Of a DNA stretch of 64,000 nt, positions 58,719-64,000 are shown piece by piece. The first letter of the stretch is position 1, and every line of letters starts with the position of its first letter. The notes under the pieces are model-generated. The model was not told the DNA's origin and made no database searches. It saw nothing but the letters and a program-made list of their open reading frames with translations. The stretch is taken from contig NZ_CP049256.1 of the NCBI RefSeq assembly GCF_011046485.1, positions 2,232,001-2,296,000 on the forward strand, written 5' to 3'. Both the position numbers and the translations under genes were made by a program. Source of the DNA: Microbacterium sp. 4R-513. Lineage in GTDB: Bacteria > Actinomycetota > Actinomycetes > Actinomycetales > Microbacteriaceae.

Positions 58719-58808
58719 GGCGGCCGCCGACTTCGAACGGACTTTCGAATGTCGCGGTTGCGAAGTACCCTGGAATCCTCGGCCGGAGGAAGGAACCGGC
58801 ACCCCCGC

Positions 58809-59159
58809 ATGGCCGAGTGGCACCCGATCCTCAGCGCCGTCGAGGGCCCGACCGGGACGTGGCGCATGGTCGACGGTCAGGGCAAGGTCTACGGCCACGT
58901 CGAAATCCGTCGGGTCATGAACGGCACCGATGTGCGCTACAAGACCATGTACCGCGGCGAGGTCATCGGCTGGGCGACATCGCTCCGGGTCGCGTGCGAG
59001 CGCATCCACAACGCGTTCGTCCGCGGGCACGGGCCCGGGGAGGCCCCATCGCGGACTGGGGCGGGCGGCGCGATCTCCCCGAAGAACGACGGATGCCCCG
59101 ACCCGGCGGTTGACCGCGGCGCGAGGCATCCATCGCTCTGGCGTGTGGATCATCGCTGA
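58809..59159 (+). CDS. Small protein of unknown function
   Basis: A 116-residue protein starting MAEWHPILSAVEG. The first ~75 residues form a plausible small beta fold (GTWRMVDGQGKVYGHVEIRR and VRYKTMYRGEVIGWA), while the tail is Gly/Pro/Arg-rich and probably disordered. ATG 58809 is chosen since GGAGGAAGGA lies upstream (58785-58794, rather far); an ATG at 58749 is possible. I do not recognise a family. Confidence 0.65.
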   Translation: MAEWHPILSAVEGPTGTWRMVDGQGKVYGHVEIRRVMNGTDVRYKTMYRGEVIGWATSLRVACERIHNAFVRGHGPGEAPSRTGAGGAISPKNDGCPDPAVDRGARHPSLWRVDHR

Positions 59160-59187
59160 GCGCCCTGCTGTCGGGCAGAGTGGTGCC

Positions 59188-59415
59188 GTGGACGAGCGGC
59201 GCATGTGGTGGTGGACCCTGATGGGGTCGACTGTCGCCCTGGTGTCCGGCGCGCTGCTGCTCATGGCCGCGATCCTCTCGGGTCGCCTGAGCCTCATGGA
59301 TTTCATGGCCGGGGCGATCGTCGTCGCCGCCGTGTTCGGAGTCGTCGTCGCCGTCGGCGGCCTCCGCCGCACGCGCCCCTCCCGGCGATCCCGGGGGGAT
59401 GTCAGCGGTAGTTGA
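59188..59415 (+). CDS. Small two-helix membrane protein
   Basis: A 75-residue protein: short N-terminus MDERRMWWW, helix [19 protein letters not shown], a short loop, helix [20 protein letters not shown] and a basic tail. GTG 59188 has a -10-like CAGAGT six bases before it. The last 14 bases overlap the convergent YajQ gene. Function unknown. Confidence 0.65.
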   Translation: MDERRMWWWTLMGSTVALVSGALLLMAAILSGRLSLMDFMAGAIVVAAVFGVVVAVGGLRRTRPSRRSRGDVSGS

Positions 59416-59890
59416 CGAACTGGAGGTCGACGTCGAGGTCGGCCGCTTTCAGCAGGCGCTGAACCTCCTGCAGGTCGTCGCGCGACTTCGACTGCACGCG
59501 CAGCTCGTCACCCTGGATCTGCGACTTGACGGACTTGGGACCTTCGTCGCGGATGATCTTCGAGATCTTCTTCGCGTTCTCGGACGAGATGCCGTCCTTG
59601 ATCGTCGAGGTGATCCGGTACTCCTTGCCGCTGGGCACCGGGTCGCCCGACTCGAGGCTCTTCAGCGAGATGCCCCGCTTGATGAGCTTGGACTGGAAGA
59701 CGTCGAGCACGGCCTTCGCGCGCTCTTCCGAATTCGCCTTGATGAGCACGGCCTCGCCGCTCCACTCGATCGAGGCATCCGTCCCCTTGAAGTCGTAGCG
59801 CTGCTCGACCTCTTTGCGGGCCTGGTTGAGCGCGTTGTCGGCCTCCTGGTGGTCGACCTTGGAGACGATGTCAAAACTCGAGTCAGCCAT
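59402..59890 (-). CDS. YajQ-family nucleotide-binding protein
   Basis: A 162-residue YajQ protein: [70 protein letters not shown] and the C-terminal [16 protein letters not shown]. Members have two ferredoxin-like folds, and some bind cyclic di-GMP or nucleotides. It is highly conserved and of full length. ATG 59890 has TAGACT six bases upstream (rc of 59897-59902), so the mRNA is likely leaderless. It is divergent from the malE operon. Confidence 0.95.
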   Translation of the reverse strand: MADSSFDIVSKVDHQEADNALNQARKEVEQRYDFKGTDASIEWSGEAVLIKANSEERAKAVLDVFQSKLIKRGISLKSLESGDPVPSGKEYRITSTIKDGISSENAKKISKIIRDEGPKSVKSQIQGDELRVQSKSRDDLQEVQRLLKAADLDVDLQFVNYR

Positions 59891-59939
59891 GCGGGGAGTC
59901 TACTGGCGTGCGAGAGACGAGCGAAGGCTGAGGGTTTCC

Positions 59940-60067
59940 TGCAAGCGTTTGCAGAAGCATCCGTGTGGAAGCGCTTCCCCGGGCGACCGAAGTCACGAAC
60001 CGATATCGAATCCCGGCATTCGGTGTTGCGCGGCCGCGCGCGCGTGGTAACAATGTAAGCGCTTGCA
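59940..60067 (+). promoter_or_regulatory. malE promoter with three LacI-family operators
   Basis: Three palindromes of the LacI/GalR type are seen: TGCAAGCGTTTGCA (59940-59953), GGAAGCGCTTCC (59967-59978) and TGTAAGCGCTTGCA (60054-60067). A -35-like TTGCGC (60026-60031) and -10-like TAACAA (60048-60053) are 16 bases apart, placing the third operator on the transcription start. The layout predicts repression, possibly with looping, by a regulator not in the window. Confidence 0.75.
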
Positions 60068-60156
60068 ATACACGCGAGCAGAAGAACGGCCTTCAACGGT
60101 GCACCCGCACCGGCCAAGGCCGGGCTCATCCCAATTGCACTTAGAGAGGCACACCG

Positions 60157-61407
60157 ATGATGGTGAACAAGAAGGGCGTGATCGGTCTCGGCGCGCTCAT
60201 CGCGGGCAGCGCGATGCTGCTCGCCGGTTGCGCCGGCGGCGGCAGCGCCGGAAACACCGACTCCGCTGACGGCGACTCGACGCCGATCACGGTCTGGGTC
60301 GACATCGAGCGCAAGCCCGCGCTCGAGGACGTCGCCAAGTCGTTCACGGAAGACACCGGCATCGAAGTCAAGCTCGTCACGAAGGACTTCGCGACGGTCG
60401 ACCAGGACTTCATCAGCCAGGTCCCCACCGGCAAGGGCCCCGACATCATCGTCAGCCCCCACGACAAGCTCGGCTCGTACGTGTCGGCCGGCGTCGTCGC
60501 GCCGCTCGAGCTCGGTGACGTCGCTGACGGCTTCGCCGAGTCGGCCATGCAGGCCATGACGTACGACGGCAAGGTCTACGGCGTCCCCTACTCGATCGAG
60601 AACGTCGCGCTCGTCCGCAACACCGACCTCGCGCCGAACCCGGCGACGACCTTCGACGAGGTCATCGCCAACGGCAAGGCCGCGGGCACCGAGTACCCGT
60701 TCCTCGTCGGCCTCTCGCCGGAGCAGGGCGACCCGTACCACATGTACCCGCTGCAGACCTCGTTCGGCTCGCAGGTCTTCGCCCAGAACGCCGACGGCAG
60801 CTATGACGCCTCGCAGCTCGTCCTCGGCGACGAGGCCGGCACGGCATTCGCCACCTGGCTCGCCGGGCAGGGTGCCGCCGGCACCGGCGTCTTCAACGCC
60901 AACATCGACGGTGACAAGGCGCGCGAGTTCTTCCTCGCCGGCAAGTCGCCCTACTACCTGACCGGTCCGTGGAACGTCCCGGCCATCAAGGACGCCGGCA
61001 TCAACTACGCCATCGACCCGCTCCCGAGCGCCGGTGGCCAGGAGGCCAAGCCCTTCATCGGCGTCAACGGCTTCTTCCTCTCGAGCAAGTCCGAGAACGC
61101 GCTGGCGGCGACGAACTTCATCGTCAACTACCTCAGCACCGAGGACGCGCAGATGAGCCTCTACGAGGTCGGCGGACGCCCGCCGGCACTCACGGCGGCC
61201 TACGAGAAGGCTGCGGCCGACGACGCCGACGTGGCGGCCTTCGGCAAGATCGGCCAGACCGGCGCTCCCATGCCCGCGATCCCCGAGATGGGTGGCGTGT
61301 GGTCCGACTGGGGCAACGCCGAGCTCTCGATCATCAAGGGCGAGGGTGGCGACCCCGCCACCGTGTGGCAGACCGCCGCGACCAACATCCAGTCGAAGAT
61401 CGGCTGA
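60157..61407 (+). CDS. malE: Sugar ABC transporter substrate-binding lipoprotein (MalE-like)
   Basis: A 416-residue extracellular binding protein of the maltose/maltodextrin type. The lipobox LLAGC gives Cys25 as lipid anchor after MMVNKKGVIGLG and a hydrophobic core. The mature part shows ITVWVDIERKPALEDVAKSF, GPDIIVSPHDKLGSYVSAGV, VYGVPYSIENVALVRNTDL and FIGVNGFFLSSKSENALAA, all typical of MalE. ATG 60157 has AGAGAGG seven bases upstream. It is first in the operon, under three LacI-type operators, and followed by a hairpin before malF. Likely ligands are malto-oligosaccharides; this rests on similarity of pattern. Confidence 0.9.
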   Translation: MMVNKKGVIGLGALIAGSAMLLAGCAGGGSAGNTDSADGDSTPITVWVDIERKPALEDVAKSFTEDTGIEVKLVTKDFATVDQDFISQVPTGKGPDIIVSPHDKLGSYVSAGVVAPLELGDVADGFAESAMQAMTYDGKVYGVPYSIENVALVRNTDLAPNPATTFDEVIANGKAAGTEYPFLVGLSPEQGDPYHMYPLQTSFGSQVFAQNADGSYDASQLVLGDEAGTAFATWLAGQGAAGTGVFNANIDGDKAREFFLAGKSPYYLTGPWNVPAIKDAGINYAIDPLPSAGGQEAKPFIGVNGFFLSSKSENALAATNFIVNYLSTEDAQMSLYEVGGRPPALTAAYEKAAADDADVAAFGKIGQTGAPMPAIPEMGGVWSDWGNAELSIIKGEGGDPATVWQTAATNIQSKIG

Positions 61408-61428
61408 TCGAGCGATAAGTCGCTCATC

Positions 61429-61460
61429 GGTGGGTGGGGCTGTCCGCAGCCCCACCCACC
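61429..61460 (+). promoter_or_regulatory. Intercistronic hairpin between malE and malF
   Basis: A perfect 13-base stem GGTGGGTGGGGCT (61429-61441) and AGCCCCACCCACC (61448-61460) with loop GTCCGC. No T run follows, so it is more likely an mRNA 3'-end stabiliser or partial attenuator that raises malE over malF than a full terminator. Confidence 0.7.
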
Positions 61461-61506
61461 TCCCTAATCTGAACCCGACGACACTGCGAAGAAGGAGCGT
61501 CCTTCG

Positions 61507-63105
61507 ATGGCCGACGTGAAATCCGCCGAGACGAAGGCTCCCGCGGCCCCGAGCGCGTGGGGAGACGATCCCTTCCACAAGCCGCAGCGTCGGCTGACCT
61601 CGGGCGGACTCGTCGCCCTGCTGGTCAAGGTCGTGCTTCTCGCCATCATCGATGCGCTCACGATCTTCGCCGTCTGGGTGCTCGTCGCGAAGGGCGACTG
61701 GATCGCCGCGATCGTGCTGGCGCTGGTCGTCATCGGCGTCAACTTCATCTACATCCGTCCGGGCCTGCTGCCGGGCAAGTACCTCACACCCGGACTCGCC
61801 TTCCTGGCGGTGTTCCAGGTGTTCGTCATCATCTACACCGGATACATCGCGTTCACGAACGCCGGCGACCAGCACAACAGCACGAAGGAAGACGCGATCG
61901 CGCAGATCGTGCGCACGTCTCAGGAGCGCGTCCCCGACTCGCCCGAGTACACCGTCGAGGTCTACAAGCAGGCCGACCAGTTCGGGCTCCTCGTCGCCGA
62001 GCCCGGTGGCGACACCGCCTTCGGCACGAGCGACCAGGCGCTCGAAGAGGCCTCTTCAGCTCCCGACGGGTGGGAGAAGCTCAACCTGAGCCAGATCGTC
62101 CGCTTCCAGGACGAGATCCTCGCCATCAACGTCCCCGTCTCGGACGACATCAACGACGGCACGCTGCGCACCTCCGACGGCCAGAAGGCCTACGTCTACG
62201 TGTCGAGCCTCGAATACGACGAGTCCGCCGACACGTTCACGAACACCGAGACCGGCCAGGTCTACGCCGACGACGGCCAGGGCAACTTCCGCGCCGAGGA
62301 CGGCACGACCCTGACCCCCGGATGGCGCGTCGTGGTCGGCTGGCAGAACTTCGCGTACGCGTTCACGAACGAGCAGATCCGCGACCCGCTCATCCGCGTG
62401 ACCCTCTGGACGTTCTTCTTCGCCGCGGCCTCCACGTTCGTCTGCTTCGCCATGGGGCTCTTCCTGGCGATCGTCCTGAACCACCCGACCCTGCGCGGCA
62501 AGAAGATCTACCGCATCCTCGTGATCCTCCCGTACGCCTTCCCCGCGTATCTGACGGGCCTCGTGTGGGCGGGCCTCTTCAACCAGGAGTTCGGGTTCAT
62601 CAACCAGGTGCTGCTCGGCGGTGCGCAGATCCCGTGGCTCGCCGAGCCGTGGCTCGCCCGCGGCGTGGTGATCTTCGTCAACATGTGGCTCGGCTACGCG
62701 TACATGTTCCTCGTCTGCACGGGCGCCCTGCAGTCGCTGCCCGACGACATCATCGAGGCCGCCAAGGTCGACGGGGCCGGTGCCTGGCGCATCTTCCGCT
62801 CCGTCAAGCTGCCGCTGCTCTTCGTCGCCGTCGCACCGCTGCTCATCGCGACGTTCGCGTACAACTTCAACAACTTCGGCGTCATCTACATGCTGACCCG
62901 AGGCAATCCGAGATTCACCGATACGACCCTCGACATCGGTGCGACCGACATCATGATCACGATGGTCTACAAGGTGGCGTTCGGCGGCGGCGGCGGTCGT
63001 GATCTGGGTCTCGCGTCGGCACTCTCGATCCTGATCTTCATCATCGTGACGATCGTCGCCGTGATCAGCTTCCGGCAGACCAAGGCACTGGAGGACCTGA
63101 ACTGA
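61507..63105 (+). CDS. malF: Sugar ABC transporter permease (MalF-like)
   Basis: A 532-residue permease with a MalF layout: N-terminal helices (VALLVKVVLLAIIDALTIFA and IAAIVLALVVIGVNFIYI, then the PGLAFLAVFQVFVIIYTGYI helix), a large extracytoplasmic domain of about 180 residues between about 120 and 295, and five further helices. The EAA loop that contacts the ATPase is IIEAAKVDGAGAWRIFRSVK. ATG 61507 follows GAAGGAG. The stop shares one base with the malG start (TGATG). With MalE and MalG it imports malto-oligosaccharides; an ATPase (MsmX/MalK type) is not seen in the window. Confidence 0.92.
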   Translation: MADVKSAETKAPAAPSAWGDDPFHKPQRRLTSGGLVALLVKVVLLAIIDALTIFAVWVLVAKGDWIAAIVLALVVIGVNFIYIRPGLLPGKYLTPGLAFLAVFQVFVIIYTGYIAFTNAGDQHNSTKEDAIAQIVRTSQERVPDSPEYTVEVYKQADQFGLLVAEPGGDTAFGTSDQALEEASSAPDGWEKLNLSQIVRFQDEILAINVPVSDDINDGTLRTSDGQKAYVYVSSLEYDESADTFTNTETGQVYADDGQGNFRAEDGTTLTPGWRVVVGWQNFAYAFTNEQIRDPLIRVTLWTFFFAAASTFVCFAMGLFLAIVLNHPTLRGKKIYRILVILPYAFPAYLTGLVWAGLFNQEFGFINQVLLGGAQIPWLAEPWLARGVVIFVNMWLGYAYMFLVCTGALQSLPDDIIEAAKVDGAGAWRIFRSVKLPLLFVAVAPLLIATFAYNFNNFGVIYMLTRGNPRFTDTTLDIGATDIMITMVYKVAFGGGGGRDLGLASALSILIFIIVTIVAVISFRQTKALEDLN

Positions 63106-64000
63106 TGAGCGATGTCATTCCCCGCGGAAGCAACGTCAACGCCGCGGACTCGGGTCTCGGCCTCAAGGGCCTCGAAGCGGTCGACCGGCAGGACGCCCTG
63201 CCGGAGGAGCCTCGTCAGAACCGGCAGTCGTTCCGCCGCTGGTTCGTCGACAAGGGCTGGCGCCACGTCGTCGCGTGGGTCGCGATCCTCTTCGCGCTGT
63301 TCCCGCTGGCGTACATCCTGTCGGTGTCGTTCAACCCGGTCGGCACGCTGACGGGTTCGAACGCGCTCTTCCAGCGCTTCGACCTGCGCAACTACACCAA
63401 CCTGTTCAACAACCCCGACGTGCCGTACGGCCAGTGGTACATCAACTCGCTCCTCATCGCGATCGTGACGAGCGTCTTCACGGTGCTGCTGTGCGCGCTC
63501 GGCGCGTACTCGTTCTCGCGCATGCGCTTCCGGGGCCGCCGCTTCGGCCTCGTGACGCTGCTGGTGCTGCAGATGTTCCCGCAGCTGCTGGCGATCACCG
63601 CGATCTTCCTGCTCATGATCCAGATCACCGACGTCTTCCCGGCGATCGGTCTCGGCACGCACGCGGGCCTGATCATGATCTACCTCGGCGGCGCACTGGG
63701 CGTGAACACGTTCCTCATGTACGGCTTCTTCAACACGATCCCGACGGCGATCGACGAGGCCGCCAAGATCGACGGAGCCGGCCACGCGCGCGTCTTCTTC
63801 ACGATCATGCTGCCGCTCGTGACACCGATCCTCGCCGTCATCGGACTGCTCACCTTCATCGGCATCATCGGCGAGTTCGCGATCGCGAGCGTCATCCTGA
63901 CCGACCCGAACCAGCAGACCGTCGCGATCGGCCTGTTCCAGCTCGTCTCGGGCTTCCAATCCCAGAACTGGGGAATCTTCTGCGCCGGTGCCGTGCTCGC
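63105..64000 (+). CDS. malG: Sugar ABC transporter permease (MalG-like), 3' end outside window
   Basis: 298 residues are visible and the frame is still open at the window edge; family length suggests only a short C-terminal piece is missing. The start ATG at 63105 overlaps the malF stop by one base. A cytoplasmic tail of about 65 residues precedes helix 1 (HVVAWVAILFALFPLAYILS). The permease core has YINSLLIAIVTSVFTVLLCA, MFPQLLAITAIFLLMI and the EAA motif AIDEAAKIDGAGHARVFFTI. It pairs with MalF in the membrane. Confidence 0.92.
   Translation, partial: MSDVIPRGSNVNAADSGLGLKGLEAVDRQDALPEEPRQNRQSFRRWFVDKGWRHVVAWVAILFALFPLAYILSVSFNPVGTLTGSNALFQRFDLRNYTNLFNNPDVPYGQWYINSLLIAIVTSVFTVLLCALGAYSFSRMRFRGRRFGLVTLLVLQMFPQLLAITAIFLLMIQITDVFPAIGLGTHAGLIMIYLGGALGVNTFLMYGFFNTIPTAIDEAAKIDGAGHARVFFTIMLPLVTPILAVIGLLTFIGIIGEFAIASVILTDPNQQTVAIGLFQLVSGFQSQNWGIFCAGAVL

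Noticed and set aside
58749..58808. Earlier ATG at 58749 for the small gene at 58809
   Set aside because: It would begin with a Ser/Arg-rich stretch, has no ribosome site, and overlaps possible promoter sequence; not fully excluded.
1..64000. CRISPR array, tRNA or rRNA genes, prophage or transposase
   Set aside because: No short regularly spaced direct repeats, no cloverleaf-like or rRNA-like stretch, and no transposase or phage structural gene was recognised.

Overview
The window is very GC-rich DNA from an actinobacterium. Gene content (actinobacterial menaquinone genes, PadR and TetR regulators, an FprA-type reductase, a MalEFG-like sugar ABC system), many leaderless starts, and the constant use of GCATCC/GGATGC hexamers inside genes all suggest Microbacteriaceae, most likely Microbacterium or a close relative. 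The placement is inference; no rRNA or tRNA is present to confirm it. The DNA is almost wholly coding, with no gene-free stretch over 300 bases.

Region 1 (1-25510) is one open reading frame that is already open at base 1 and ends at 25392: at least 8463 residues of a secreted, modular, repeat-built giant protein. Visible order: alanine/glycine-rich beta-strand repeats with several foreign-looking inserts, a beta-helix-like middle, Calx-beta-like units with a six-copy GSW-DGF module, blocks of RTX nonapeptide-like repeats, two concanavalin-like domains and a terminal Calx-beta domain. A strong hairpin terminator follows. No cell-wall sorting signal is seen at the C-terminus.

Region 2 (25516-31154) is a TetR-controlled export locus: an MMPL transporter with a degenerate ABC-ATPase-like tail, overlapping a YhgE/Pip-like membrane protein, divergent from a TetR gene, with tandem palindromes between them.

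Region 3 (31151-57681) holds most of the menaquinone pathway in scattered pieces: menC, menB, menE, menA, menD, an isochorismate synthase (menF type), menG/ubiE, a long-chain polyprenyl diphosphate synthase and an FprA-type ferredoxin reductase. Between them lie two PadR plus HAAS-type membrane protein cassettes (the second followed by a DUF998 gene and an ABC exporter), two LLM flavin oxidoreductases each coupled to a men gene, a PPK2 kinase, methyltransferase, DUF885 peptidase-like protein, DUF402 protein and a small lower-GC island (36.7-38.1 kb). menD appears frameshifted near its end at a G6 tract. The isochorismate synthase heads a four-gene operon joined entirely by 4-base overlaps.

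Region 4 (57738-64000) has an alpha/beta hydrolase, small proteins, a YajQ protein, and a LacI-operator-controlled malE-malF-malG-like sugar uptake operon running off the right edge.

A recurring signal is a -10-like hexamer (TANNNT, often TAGGCT or TAGACT) placed 6-8 bases before the start codon, which marks about fifteen probable leaderless genes and was used to choose several starts.
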